From assembly GCA_031399085.1 (NCBI GenBank), contig JANNOQ010000107.1:1-64000 (forward strand): DNA of 64,000 nucleotides, given 5' to 3'. The position numbers were made by a program, and so were the translations under genes. Below the pieces are notes generated by a model. It made no database searches, was not told where the DNA came from, and worked only from the letters and a program-made list of their open reading frames with translations. Source of the DNA: R-RK-3 sp031399085 (GTDB taxonomy: Bacteria > Pseudomonadota > Alphaproteobacteria > Rhizobiales > Rhodomicrobiaceae). Every line of letters starts with the position of its first letter. Within the stretch, counting starts at the first letter, position 1. Shown piece after piece: positions 40,885-49,730 of the stretch.

Positions 40885-41811
40885 TCATCGCTTGCCGAAC
40901 AAATAATCGGGAGCAAGGCCCAGCCGTCGCGATGCCTCGACGGGCGGGGTGCCGGGGAGCGGAATGGCGTCGGCGGTCGCTGCGGCGGCTTTGACGATTC
41001 GGCTCTCCCAAGCGCTAAGCCGCCATGACTCGTCGAGCCCCAGCTGCGCCCGTGCCCAGCCCGGCACCGTTTCGACCCCGGCGCGAACGAGCATCCCCTG
41101 GAAACCGCGCAGCGCGCGCGGCAGGACGGGCGCTTTGCTCATAATCGTCAGGAAGTCGGTGATGATCGGCGAGGGCTCCAGCTTGGGCGCCATGACGGCG
41201 AAAAACGCCTGCATTGCGGTTTGGGAGCCCGGGGCGCTCAGCGCACCGTACAGCGCCGCAGCTGGCTTACCTTCGGCGCAAAAGCGCGAGATTTGCGCCT
41301 CGGGCAGCGGTCGCACGAAGCTGCTATAGGCCTCGACAAAGCCGAACGCCGCCGTCGCGTGGACCCAGTTCAGCAACTCAGGATCGTCGGCCGAATAGGC
41401 GATGCCAGCAGGCGTGCCGCCTTTGACGTGGCCGTGAATGCGGCGGACACGGGCAATCATGGCCTCTGCTTGGGTTTTCGGGCCGTATACCGTGATCATC
41501 GCGGCAAGCCCCGTGCGCCTCAGCCGCCGCACGGGGTCGGTGCGAAAGCTGGTATGGTCCCATACGCCCGACCGCACGCGCGGTTCGGCGAGCTCTAATA
41601 TCACGGCCGCGACGCCGCCGATGAACAAGGAGCAGGGATTTTTGAAGATCTGCCACGACACAGACTCCGGCGCGGCAAGGGCGGGTTCGCCGGCGGGCTT
41701 GCTGAAATCGAAACTGGGGCGGTTCCCTTCGAAGAGGAAACGCGTCGCCTCCGACGCCAGCCGCGCTTGCAGCCAACGGGGAAGGCCTCGCCGAGCCGCC
41801 ATCGCCATCAA
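40885..41811 (-). CDS. MpaB-family (DUF2236) oxygenase-like protein
   Basis: The 308-residue product has GGVAAVILELAEPRVRSGVW with DHTSFRTDPVRRLRRTG, then MITVYGPKTQAEAMIARVRR, the HGHVKG motif, and LNWVHATAAFGFVEAYSSF. These belong to the latex-clearing/MpaB-type DUF2236 family of heme-dependent oxygenases. His residues expected for heme binding (IHGHVKG and NWVHA) are present. The substrate is unknown. It lies alone, divergent neither from the anti-sigma gene nor coupled with YihY. Confidence 0.82.
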   Translation of the reverse strand: MMAMAARRGLPRWLQARLASEATRFLFEGNRPSFDFSKPAGEPALAAPESVSWQIFKNPCSLFIGGVAAVILELAEPRVRSGVWDHTSFRTDPVRRLRRTGLAAMITVYGPKTQAEAMIARVRRIHGHVKGGTPAGIAYSADDPELLNWVHATAAFGFVEAYSSFVRPLPEAQISRFCAEGKPAAALYGALSAPGSQTAMQAFFAVMAPKLEPSPIITDFLTIMSKAPVLPRALRGFQGMLVRAGVETVPGWARAQLGLDESWRLSAWESRIVKAAAATADAIPLPGTPPVEASRRLGLAPDYLFGKR

Positions 41812-41871
41812 ACGTGTTCACCCAATGCTTATACAACCAACTTATGCCACTCCATGCTCGCTCAGTGGCAG

Positions 41872-42825
41872 CTAGGAACGCGCGAGCAATGCGCCGATCA
41901 TCATGCCGGCGGCGAGCGCAAAGCTTAACCCGCCAATGCCTGCAACAGCCATAGGCTTTTCGCCAGCGGCTTGCGGATCGTGAATGGACATGCGGTGTGA
42001 GCCGAACCGGCGCGCGTAGACTTGCGTGAACTCCGCGCCTAAAAAGACGATCTGCGCCGAATAGTAAATCCAGACCAGGATCAACACGATCGAGGACGCC
42101 GCGCCATAGGTTGACTCCAAGCCTTGCTTGCCCAGATATAGCGCGATCAGAAACTTGCCGATGTTAAAGAGCGCGGCCGTCAGCGCAGCTCCGATCCAAA
42201 CGTCTTTCCAGGCAATCTGGATGTCGGGCAGCCATTTAAACATCATAGCGAAAAGCAGCGTCAGCACAGCAAAGTTCAGTGCGAAGTTGGCTGCATGAAG
42301 CAACCCTTCACTCCAGCCCGACCCAAAAGATTGGCCTAACCCGCTGATTAAAGCCGTGCTCAGGAGCGAGATGGTTAAGAGAAAGCCGAGACCGAGCACG
42401 CCGGCAAGCGAGAAAACGTAGCTGCGGATGTAACCCCAAACGCCCGCCGCCTTCGGAGCCTCAACGTCCCAGATAATATTCAGGGCGTCTTTCAACTGCA
42501 TAACGACGCTGAGCGCCCCGAAAACCAGCACCACGAACCCGATTGCAGTCGCGATCACGGATTGGTTGCCGCCAGCGCTGCTGGCGAGCATGGTCTTGAT
42601 GGCTTCCGCGCCTTGCTGGCCTACGAGCCCGCTAATTTGGTCGATCACTTGAATCTGGACAGCGCCGCTGTCGAAGACGAGGCTTGCAACACCGATTGCA
42701 ATGACCAGAAGCGGCCCTAGCGAAAAGACCGAGTAATAAGCCAAGGCAGCGCCAAGCCGAGGCGCGCCGTGTTCGGACCATTCGCGGAAGGTTTGCTTGA
42801 TGAGCGACCAGAGGGTGGAGATCAT
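41872..42825 (-). CDS. YihY/BrkB-family membrane protein
   Basis: From the ATG at 42825 the product is MISTLWSLIKQTFREWSEHG. The family marks are APRLGAALAYYSVFSLGPLLV, a LVFGALSVVMQLKDALNIIWD helix and VWGYIRSYVFSLAGVLGLG. It also has WKDVWIGAALTAALFNIGKFLI, SSIVLILVWIYYSAQIVFLG and AEFTQVYARRFG. It has about six membrane segments. YihY was once called ribonuclease BN, which is wrong; the function is not established. An upstream ATG at 42846 is an alternative. Confidence 0.88.
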   Translation of the reverse strand: MISTLWSLIKQTFREWSEHGAPRLGAALAYYSVFSLGPLLVIAIGVASLVFDSGAVQIQVIDQISGLVGQQGAEAIKTMLASSAGGNQSVIATAIGFVVLVFGALSVVMQLKDALNIIWDVEAPKAAGVWGYIRSYVFSLAGVLGLGFLLTISLLSTALISGLGQSFGSGWSEGLLHAANFALNFAVLTLLFAMMFKWLPDIQIAWKDVWIGAALTAALFNIGKFLIALYLGKQGLESTYGAASSIVLILVWIYYSAQIVFLGAEFTQVYARRFGSHRMSIHDPQAAGEKPMAVAGIGGLSFALAAGMMIGALLARS

Positions 42826-42907
42826 GGGCGAGTTCTCGCACGACACGGGGTTGGCGCTTTACCGGGTCTCGTTAACGCTGCAACAAGGCGTGTTGTTCGG
42901 AAAAGTT

Positions 42908-44173
42908 TCACCCGGCTCCGCCTGCGCCGCTCGCCGACTCGCGGCGCGCCTGCGCACCTCGATCCAAATAGCCCATGACCGGCGTCACCGTTGTTCCGTG
43001 GATGACAATGGAGGCCAGTACGATCAGGCTTGTCACGGTCCACAATAGGTCGGGATCGTCGAACTTGCCGTGATTGAGCCCGTAGGCGAGATAATAGGCC
43101 GTGCCGATGCCGCGAATTCCGAAAAAACTGACGACTCCCCGTTCCGCTAGCCTGCCGTTCCTGCCGAGCGCGATCCAGGCGGCCGCCGGCCGGATAAGGA
43201 AGATGGCGCAAAAGGTGTAAAGCACCGCTTCGACATTGATCCCGCGCAGCCATCCGCCGCTGACCAGCGCTCCGCCGAACACGACCAAAAGCACCATCAG
43301 CATGAGCCGCTCGAGCTGCTCGATAAATTCATGCAGCGTCTCATGATAGCTATGGTCACGCTCCGCTTCGCGAATTCGTAGCGCCGCCACGAAAACCGCG
43401 ATGAATCCGTATCCCAAAAGCATTTCGGTGAGCCCATAGGTCAGGCAGGCAATGCCGAGGGCGACAAAACCATCGCCTGTGCCCGAAATGCGCGATGCTC
43501 TGGGCAGATCGAAAATCAGCCAACCCAGCCATTTGCCGGCAAGCCAGCCGATTGCCACACCGGCCGCTATCTTCCAAACCACGTCGATCAGGAGCCACCG
43601 GGCGAGCGGCTGGCTGCCTTGCGTCTCGACCAGCGCTAGCGCCAGGGCGAGGTTCACAAAGGGAAAGGCGAGGCCGTCGTTGAGGCCCGCTTCCGAGGTC
43701 AGCGCGAAGCGGACATCGTCTTCGCCGCCCTCGCGTGGCGGCCCGACCTGAACGTCGCCCGCGAGCACCGGATCAGTGGGAGCGATCGCGGCCGCCAGCA
43801 AGAGAGCGCTCGCCGCACCGAGGCCGAGGACGGCGTGTCCCAAGAGCGCAAGCAGCAAGATGGTGAGCGGCATGGCGATGCCGAGCAGCCGCCAGGTCCA
43901 CGCTCCGGCCGCCCATTTCAGCGGGCGGTCGAGCTTCAGTCCCGCTCCCATCAGCGAGATGATGACAACGAGTTCGGTGACGTGCTCCATGAGTTTCAGG
44001 CTGTCGAGCGGATGAGGCACGTCAGGAACGCCGGGCAGCGAAAAAATCACCGCGCCAAGCGCCACGCAAATCATCGGCAGCGAAAGCGGCAATTCCTTCA
44101 TCAGCATCGGCAGCCAGGCGGTTAAAAGCACGATGGCGCCGAAGCCTGTCACAACCAAGATGTAAGGTTCCAT
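42908..44173 (-). CDS. Cation:proton antiporter (NhaP-like/CPA1)
   Basis: The 421-residue membrane protein has about twelve hydrophobic segments. Characteristic are LMEHVTELVVIISLMGAGLK, LLLAAAIAPTDPVLAGDVQVG (ATDP-like transport motif) and FALTSEAGLNDGLAFPFVNLAL with the conserved ND pair. The C-terminal RNGRLAERGVVSFFGIRGIG and ASIVIHGTTVTPVMGYLD also fit CPA1-type antiporters. It probably exchanges Na+ or K+ for protons. The C-terminus is short, with no regulatory domain. Confidence 0.88.
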   Translation of the reverse strand: MEPYILVVTGFGAIVLLTAWLPMLMKELPLSLPMICVALGAVIFSLPGVPDVPHPLDSLKLMEHVTELVVIISLMGAGLKLDRPLKWAAGAWTWRLLGIAMPLTILLLALLGHAVLGLGAASALLLAAAIAPTDPVLAGDVQVGPPREGGEDDVRFALTSEAGLNDGLAFPFVNLALALALVETQGSQPLARWLLIDVVWKIAAGVAIGWLAGKWLGWLIFDLPRASRISGTGDGFVALGIACLTYGLTEMLLGYGFIAVFVAALRIREAERDHSYHETLHEFIEQLERLMLMVLLVVFGGALVSGGWLRGINVEAVLYTFCAIFLIRPAAAWIALGRNGRLAERGVVSFFGIRGIGTAYYLAYGLNHGKFDDPDLLWTVTSLIVLASIVIHGTTVTPVMGYLDRGAQARRESASGAGGAG

Positions 44174-44477
44174 CCATGGTCAAACCCCCGCCCCGCCTGC
44201 AAGTTCGGCGGGCGGAGCAGGCTTGGCAGCGACGGTTGCCTATAAGCCGCCTTCCCCATTCTGCTCCGGGTTTCTCATCAGCGGCGCGAAGGCTGCGCGC
44301 AAATCTGCCCACCTCGCCCGATTGGATGATTTCAAATAAGCCGAGATGGTCAATCGTTGGCAAGCCGTCCTATCCGCAATGTTAAGTTGCGCTAGACGGC
44401 GGAGGACCGATTTCCGGCCAGGACGAGCCTTCCGCGACCAAATCGGCATTTTTGAGCCAGCCCATCAGGGGACCGAA
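44174..44477. other. Divergent intergenic stretch between antiporter and membrane protein genes
   Basis: This 304-bp stretch separates divergent genes and should hold both promoters. A reading frame from 44346 runs through into the membrane-protein gene but its first 44 codons do not look coding. No regulatory motif was recognised. Confidence 0.35.
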
Positions 44478-45062
44478 GTGGAACTTGCCATCGTGCTGCG
44501 AACATTCGTGCTGTACGTGCATTTGCTCGCCGTCTGTGCGGCGTTGGGCGCGATATTGATACAGGATTTTGCGCTCCTGCTGCCACGACGGCTCGATGTC
44601 GGTCAGTTGCGCGGCACCATGTCCATTGTGACGGCCGCGCTCGTGGTGCTCTGGCTCACCGGCCTTGGCCTGATATGGATGGATACGCAAGGCGCATTTG
44701 CCGTTCTGCTTGAAAAACCGAAATTGATGGCGAAACTCTGCGTTGTCGTCATTTTGACCCTCAACGGAGTGCTGCTCCATAAGCTTGCTGTGCCCTGCTT
44801 GGTAGTTCCAAGCCACCCATCGCAGGGCAAAGCCGGGCTCTGCGCCGCTTTAGGCGCTGTGAGCACTGTCAGCTGGCTGTTTGCGCTCTTCCTCGGCATC
44901 GCCAAGCCGGTGGAGGCCTATCTGGGTGTCTCGGGGTTTTTGGTGCTCTATGGCGCGTTGCTGCTGGCTGGACTGCTTTTTGCCGTCGCCCTCATCAGAG
45001 TCCGGGTGTTTAAGCTTATGACATTGACATCGCTCGGTCACGAACGCGGCGGCGCGGCCTGA
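44478..45062 (+). CDS. Membrane protein of unknown function, six predicted spans
   Basis: From the GTG at 44478 the 194-residue product is VELAIVLRTFVLYVHLLAVCA, followed by further hydrophobic segments such as TAALVVLWLTGLGLIWMDTQ, KLCVVVILTLNGVLLHKLAV and LGAVSTVSWLFALFLGIAKP. A His near position 16 (YVHLLA) and another near 103 (LHKLAV) resemble heme-copper or DUF2214-like membrane proteins, but no family is assigned. The start is uncertain; an ATG at 44346 would give an unlikely basic leader. It ends 11 bp before the convergent CheB-CheR gene. Confidence 0.55.
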   Translation: MELAIVLRTFVLYVHLLAVCAALGAILIQDFALLLPRRLDVGQLRGTMSIVTAALVVLWLTGLGLIWMDTQGAFAVLLEKPKLMAKLCVVVILTLNGVLLHKLAVPCLVVPSHPSQGKAGLCAALGAVSTVSWLFALFLGIAKPVEAYLGVSGFLVLYGALLLAGLLFAVALIRVRVFKLMTLTSLGHERGGAA

Positions 45063-45073
45063 GCGATCATGGT

Positions 45074-48000
45074 CTAGTCGGCTAGCGAAATCTCCAGATC
45101 GGCTTGAAAGCCGTGCGTGTCAAAGCGGCTCGTATAGCTCCCCGACAGACCCTTCACGGTCTGCTCGATCAGGCGCGTTCCAAAACCTTTTCGTGTCGGC
45201 ATGGCAACAGCCGGACCGTGCTGCTCGATCCAACGAATAACAAGCGTCCGTTCCGGTTCCCTGACAAACCATGAGAGGAGCACCCCGCCTCCCGATCTGG
45301 AGAGAGAGCCATATTTGGTGGCATTGGTTGCCAACTCATGAAGCACCAAGCCCAGCCCGTGCGCCTGCGTCGGGTTCAGTTGCACGTCCGGCCCGTCGAG
45401 GCTCAGCGCCTCTCCGGCCCGCGCCGCATAGGGCCGGACCTGGCGCACGATCAGGTCGGTCAGCGAGCCTGAAACGCTCTCGCTGATCACGGTGTCATGC
45501 GCCCGCGCGATGGCTTGCAGGCGTCCAAGAAATGCGTCGCGAAACTCGACCGGCGATTCGACGTCGCGCAAGGACAGCACGGCGATCGCATGGATGGTCG
45601 TCAGCATGTTTTTGACGCGGTGGTTCAACTCCTGCAGCAGCAGTTCCCGGTGCTTTTCAGCATGAATGCGCTCGGTGATGTCGATGAAGGTCAGCACCGT
45701 TCCGTCGCGCACCCCTTCGGCATTGCGGTAAGGCATCACGCGCACAAGAAAGGCGCGCCCGTCGATCGTCACCGCTTCGGTTTCGACCCGCAATGCGATA
45801 TCGCTCCCGTCGGTGAGGCTTGGTAATTCCAGTTTCTCGAAGCGGTGAGTGAAATGGCTGAGCGGACGGCCTGCATCGCCGAGCTCCAGATTATAAAGCC
45901 CCGCAGCAGCAGGCGTGAAGCCGCGTATCCGGCCGCCGCTATCCGTGAAAATCGCCGCGATCTCCGTCGAGCGCAGCAAGTTCTGCAAATCGGCATTGGC
46001 CGCCGCCAACGCGCGGTTGCCCGCCTCGACCTCCTCCTTGGAGCTTTCCAGCTCCTCGTTTGAGGATTGCAGTTCCTCGTTCATCGAAAGCAATTCTTCG
46101 TTCGATGATTTCAACTCCTCATTCGCCGCTTCCAGATCCTGGACCGTGCGTTCCAACTCGTCCCGGGTCCGCACCAGTTCGCTTTCGAGCTGTTCGACCA
46201 GGCGTTCGGTTTCGCTATGGGCGGAGGAGCTGGGCGCGCCATCGGGGATCGCGCCGGTGGTTTCGAATACGACCATGTAGAGGCCGTTCTCGAAGCCTGC
46301 GTCGGGCATCGGCTGCACGGTAAGGCGTATCTTGTGAGGCTGACCTTCGACCTCGACCGACAGGCCCTCATAGCTGGCCTTGCGGCGGGTGTCACGGGCC
46401 TCCGACCATGCCGAACGCAGGCCCACACGCAGGCCGCTTCGCGCCATGCGCAAAATATTGTTCACGAAACGGCCTTCGGGAGGTTGCAGAAAACCATCTG
46501 CCTTCTGCGAGAGATAGACGATCTGCGCGTCTTGATCGACGATGACATAGGGAGGGGCAAACTCGTCCAGAATAATGCGCTGCCCCATCGCGCCGAGATC
46601 GAACTCACCAGCTTGGGTCTGCTGCGCGGTGAGAGCGAACGGTGCTTGACCGCCGCCGCGGGCGGCTGTGTAGCCGTCAGCGCCGGTTGTCCGCCGTTGC
46701 GCGATCCGGTGCTTGGAATCCACGACGCGGAAAAGTTCTCCATGCCCGGCTACCGATTCGGATGAGCCAAGGAACAGGAAGCCGTCCTCCTTCAATGCGT
46801 AATGAAATAGCGACATCAGCTTTTTCTGCAGATGCGACCCCAGATAAATCAGCAGATTACGGCAGGATATCAGGTCGAGACGGGAGAAAGGCGGGTCGCT
46901 GATGAGATTGTGCGGGGCAAAGGTGACGAGCTTACGCAACTCGTTGGTCACTTGATGGCGCCGTCCGTTGCGCTCGAAAAAGCGCTCAAGGCGTTCGGGG
47001 CTTACATCGCGCGCGATGTCGGCCGGATAGAGACCGCGCCGGGCAATGTTGAGGGCGCGCTCATCCAGATCGGTTGCAAAAATCTGCACCTCGAACGGCG
47101 ACGGCTGCTGCGCGATCAGTTCGGCGGCGATCATGGCCAGCGAATAGGCTTCCTGACCCGTGCCGCAGCCGGGGGTCCAAATGCGGATCGGCGCCTTGGC
47201 ATTGGCAACCAAGGGCCGCAGCACCGACTCGGTCAAGGCGTCGAACGCCGTAGCATCGCGAAAAAAGGATGTGACGCCGATGAGCAGATCGCGGATCAGC
47301 GCCCGTGCCTCGTCCGGATTGTCTTTTAGAAGCACAAGATATTGCTCGGCCGAGGCCGACCGGGTCACCGTGATGCGCCGGAGGATGCGTCTGGCGAGCG
47401 TGCTGGATTTGTAATGCCTGAAATCATGCCCCGTTAGCGCATGGAGCACTTCGCAAATCTCGCGGATATAATGCGTATCGAACTCGGGGGCGGCATTGTT
47501 TGTCGTGACGTCTTCGACCCGCCCCAGATAGACGAGTACCTCTTCGGCGAGCCGCTCCGGCGATCCCACAATGTCGACGGCGCTCATGGCGATGGCAGCT
47601 TCCGGCATGTCCCGAAATTCGGCGGTATTGGGGTCCTGCGCCAGCGTCAGCGCGCCGACGCGGGCCAAATCCTCCAAACCAAGCAACGCGTCGGAGCCTT
47701 CCCCGGAAAAAACGACGCCGGCGGCGCGGCGCCCGGCGCTTTTCGCGATCGCCCTGAAGCAGAGGTCGATGGATTGCCGAAACTGGCTCGACCGGCCGGC
47801 TGTCGCGACGCGGAAAATTCCCTTCTCGATCGAGAAGACGTTGCCTGGATGCGCGACAAACACATGGCCCGCCTTGAGCGCCTGGCCATCCTCGATTTCG
47901 GTGACGGGCATCTGGGCGCCTTCCCGCAAACTCGCGGCCAAGGCCATGTTGCTATCATCCATGCCGGTTTGAACGACGATCGCGCACAGCTCATTCGTCT

Positions 48001-48148
48001 GGCCTAGCGCCGCCAGAAATCGGTTGATCGCGCCGGAGCTTCCCGCCGAACCGCCGATTCCGACGATAAAGGGCGATTTGCTCGTGATATCGGATGGTTG
48101 CACCGGCGTCAGCTTTCTTGATGCCGGGATATCCGGACGGTGCGGCAA
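45074..48148 (-). CDS. CheB-CheR-PAS-HWE histidine kinase fusion protein
   Basis: A 1024-residue protein. Residues about 25-210 are a CheB-like methylesterase domain (GIGGSAGSSGAINRFLAAL, VVFSGEGSDALLGLEDLARV). Residues about 230-480 are CheR: DFRHYKSSTLARRILRRI, GVTSFFRDATAF, WTPGCGTGQEAYSLAMIAAE, ISCRNLLIYL. Residues about 630-740 form a long Glu-rich coiled coil, followed by a PAS domain, then an HWE-type kinase: LLQELNHRVKNMLTTIHAIA (phospho-His), LHELATNATKYGSLS, VIRWIEQHGPAVAMPTRKGFG. The CheB domain has VVQTGM where VVQHM is expected, so the catalytic His is missing and the methylesterase is probably inactive. It likely senses and relays signals rather than methylating receptors. Confidence 0.9.
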   Translation of the reverse strand: MPHRPDIPASRKLTPVQPSDITSKSPFIVGIGGSAGSSGAINRFLAALGQTNELCAIVVQTGMDDSNMALAASLREGAQMPVTEIEDGQALKAGHVFVAHPGNVFSIEKGIFRVATAGRSSQFRQSIDLCFRAIAKSAGRRAAGVVFSGEGSDALLGLEDLARVGALTLAQDPNTAEFRDMPEAAIAMSAVDIVGSPERLAEEVLVYLGRVEDVTTNNAAPEFDTHYIREICEVLHALTGHDFRHYKSSTLARRILRRITVTRSASAEQYLVLLKDNPDEARALIRDLLIGVTSFFRDATAFDALTESVLRPLVANAKAPIRIWTPGCGTGQEAYSLAMIAAELIAQQPSPFEVQIFATDLDERALNIARRGLYPADIARDVSPERLERFFERNGRRHQVTNELRKLVTFAPHNLISDPPFSRLDLISCRNLLIYLGSHLQKKLMSLFHYALKEDGFLFLGSSESVAGHGELFRVVDSKHRIAQRRTTGADGYTAARGGGQAPFALTAQQTQAGEFDLGAMGQRIILDEFAPPYVIVDQDAQIVYLSQKADGFLQPPEGRFVNNILRMARSGLRVGLRSAWSEARDTRRKASYEGLSVEVEGQPHKIRLTVQPMPDAGFENGLYMVVFETTGAIPDGAPSSSAHSETERLVEQLESELVRTRDELERTVQDLEAANEELKSSNEELLSMNEELQSSNEELESSKEEVEAGNRALAAANADLQNLLRSTEIAAIFTDSGGRIRGFTPAAAGLYNLELGDAGRPLSHFTHRFEKLELPSLTDGSDIALRVETEAVTIDGRAFLVRVMPYRNAEGVRDGTVLTFIDITERIHAEKHRELLLQELNHRVKNMLTTIHAIAVLSLRDVESPVEFRDAFLGRLQAIARAHDTVISESVSGSLTDLIVRQVRPYAARAGEALSLDGPDVQLNPTQAHGLGLVLHELATNATKYGSLSRSGGGVLLSWFVREPERTLVIRWIEQHGPAVAMPTRKGFGTRLIEQTVKGLSGSYTSRFDTHGFQADLEISLAD

Positions 48149-48408
48149 GACATATCCATGACCCCTCTAGCGGGGCAAGCTTGCTGCAAATTCGACAGTG
48201 GTCAAGCCTTATACCCCAACGGGTTGGCGGCAAAGCCGCCGCTAGCCCGTGCAGAGCAGGGAGAATTGCAAACCCGCTCATTCGAACGGTCCTCAAATGG
48301 CGAAGTTCTCCACCAGCAAAACCGTTGCTAGTCCAATTCCGTTGCATAGGATTGCACCGATAGGCTTGGCTGGAACTGCGGACCGCCCCGGCGTGGCGGC
48401 AAGCGAAA
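48149..48408. other. Intergenic region upstream of the CheB-CheR kinase gene
   Basis: Between the minus-strand kinase start and the minus-strand thioesterase stop. No gene is seen. It should contain the kinase promoter. No obvious regulator site was recognised. Confidence 0.35.
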
Positions 48409-48810
48409 TCAAAGCACCATTTGCGTTTGCGTGACCGTTGCGGCGAGCTTGCCGTCGGCGGTGAAGATATCCGTCCGCCAGACCATCGTCCGGCGGCCCT
48501 TATGGACAGGCCGCGATTCTGCCCTGGCCGTCGTCCCGGCGGGAATGCCGCGCAGGAAATTGGTCTTGCTCTCGATCGTGGTGGTTTGGCCGCCTTCGGG
48601 GAGGTTGATGACGGTGCCTAGCGCCCCGAGATTATCCGCAAAGCTCATGATCGCGCCGCCGTGCAAAATGCCGGGGAAAGTGCATTTGTTCTCGGTCACA
48701 TCCATCTCGCCGCAAACCAGGTCCGGTTCGGCCCGGGTGATGCGGATGCCCATATATTTTGCGAAAGGAACCAAGTCGTTGAGAGCGTCGAGCGGTACGG
48801 TGTCAGTCAT
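48409..48810 (-). CDS. PaaI-family (hotdog) thioesterase
   Basis: The 133-residue product from the ATG at 48810 is MTDTVPLDALNDLVPFAKYMG. It shows CTFPGILHGGAIMSFADNLG, the acyl-CoA thioesterase hotdog motif with the catalytic His/Gly region. INLPEGGQTTTIESKTNFLR and VWRTDIFTADGKLAATVTQT follow. It probably hydrolyses aromatic or short acyl-CoA esters; specificity is unknown. The frame is open further upstream but adds a basic leader without family resemblance. Confidence 0.87.
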   Translation of the reverse strand: MTDTVPLDALNDLVPFAKYMGIRITRAEPDLVCGEMDVTENKCTFPGILHGGAIMSFADNLGALGTVINLPEGGQTTTIESKTNFLRGIPAGTTARAESRPVHKGRRTMVWRTDIFTADGKLAATVTQTQMVL

Positions 48811-48937
48811 GCCGGGCGTCCTCCGTTTAGCGTGTGATAAGCAGCTTTTGATCAGCCGCCGAACCGCATAATACCACCAGCCGGAGGACGCCTCACTGCC
48901 TTTGCGCCGGCGTCTCAGCGCTTTGTATCCTCTCAAC

Positions 48938-48975
48938 GTCATCCCGAACAGCCGTCAGGCTGATCCGGGACCCAC
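48938..48975. repeat. Palindromic intergenic repeat (Alphaproteobacterial type)
   Basis: TCCCG at 48942-48946 and CAGCC pair with GGCTG and CGGGA (48957-48970) around GTCA, a stem with internal asymmetry. The sequence GTCATCCCG...GATCCGGGACCCA resembles the very common rhizobial intergenic palindromes. Only one copy was seen in this window. It lies downstream of the PPOX gene's stop and may serve as a terminator. Confidence 0.5.
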
Positions 48976-49090
48976 TCGCATATCCTGTGGAATTTGGGCG
49001 GGTGATTAGTCCCCGGCTCTGGCGGCCGGGGCGACGAGCTGGTCGGTTCCACCCAAGAGGCGATGGTTGGTTCTACCTAAACTGATTGTC

Positions 49091-49582
49091 CTAGAGATTG
49101 ACCTTGGCGTGCTGGCCCGCATCCGTTTTTGGACGCTCGCCCTGCAGAACGGCTTTTAGTCCATCAAACACGTAGCGGAGGCCGCGCGTGCCTGAATTGT
49201 CCCAATATTCGCCCTCCTGGGCCTCCAATTTGATGATGCAGAGCGATGGATCCGTCTTGCCGCCGGGAAACCAGACCTTCCAATCGCTCGCCCATAGCCG
49301 GTCGATCAAGGCTTGGTCGCGCACGACGTGAGCTTTGCCGCTGATCGATGCAAATTGCGATGAGCTTTGAAAGGTAATCATGGCCCGGGGGTCCGCTTCG
49401 ATTTCAGCGACTTTCGGCGAATCGATACTGGCGGCGAAATAGGCGTCGGCGTCCGGTTGCAGTTCCGCGACCGCCATGGGCCGGGCGCTGAAACCGCCGT
49501 CCACGCCTTTGGTGACAAGCATCGCCGTGCTGAAATCCTTTACGAGTTCGTACAGGTTCTGGTGAGTATCGGTTTCAGCCAT
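49091..49582 (-). CDS. Pyridoxamine 5'-phosphate oxidase-fold general stress protein
   Basis: From the ATG at 49582 the 163-residue product is MAETDTHQNLYELVKDFSTA. It then has MLVTKGVDGGFSARPMAVAEL, LQPDADAYFAASIDSPKVAE and FQSSSQFASISGKAHVVRD. RLWASDWKVWFPGGKTDPSLC with EGEYWDNSGTRGLRY follow. The pattern matches the split-barrel flavin-binding general stress protein 26-like family. The substrate is unknown. It is divergent from the nitrile hydratase operon, sharing a 148-bp spacer. Confidence 0.85.
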   Translation of the reverse strand: MAETDTHQNLYELVKDFSTAMLVTKGVDGGFSARPMAVAELQPDADAYFAASIDSPKVAEIEADPRAMITFQSSSQFASISGKAHVVRDQALIDRLWASDWKVWFPGGKTDPSLCIIKLEAQEGEYWDNSGTRGLRYVFDGLKAVLQGERPKTDAGQHAKVNL

Positions 49583-49730
49583 TGATCGGCTCCTGTTTGA
49601 CGTGAAGTTTCGATGCCCCAACGTGCGGTGGCTGACAGGGTTCCCAATCCCGGCGCCGAAGGGGTTGCTTTTGGGGCCAGCCACGGCACTATGAGCGTGT
49701 GTAAAACGAAATCGCGCGTGGGAGGACACA

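Noticed and set aside
44346..44477. N-terminal extension of the membrane protein before xx44478
   Set aside because: The extra 44 residues are Arg/Ser-rich without hydrophobic character, so a start at the GTG 44478 was preferred.
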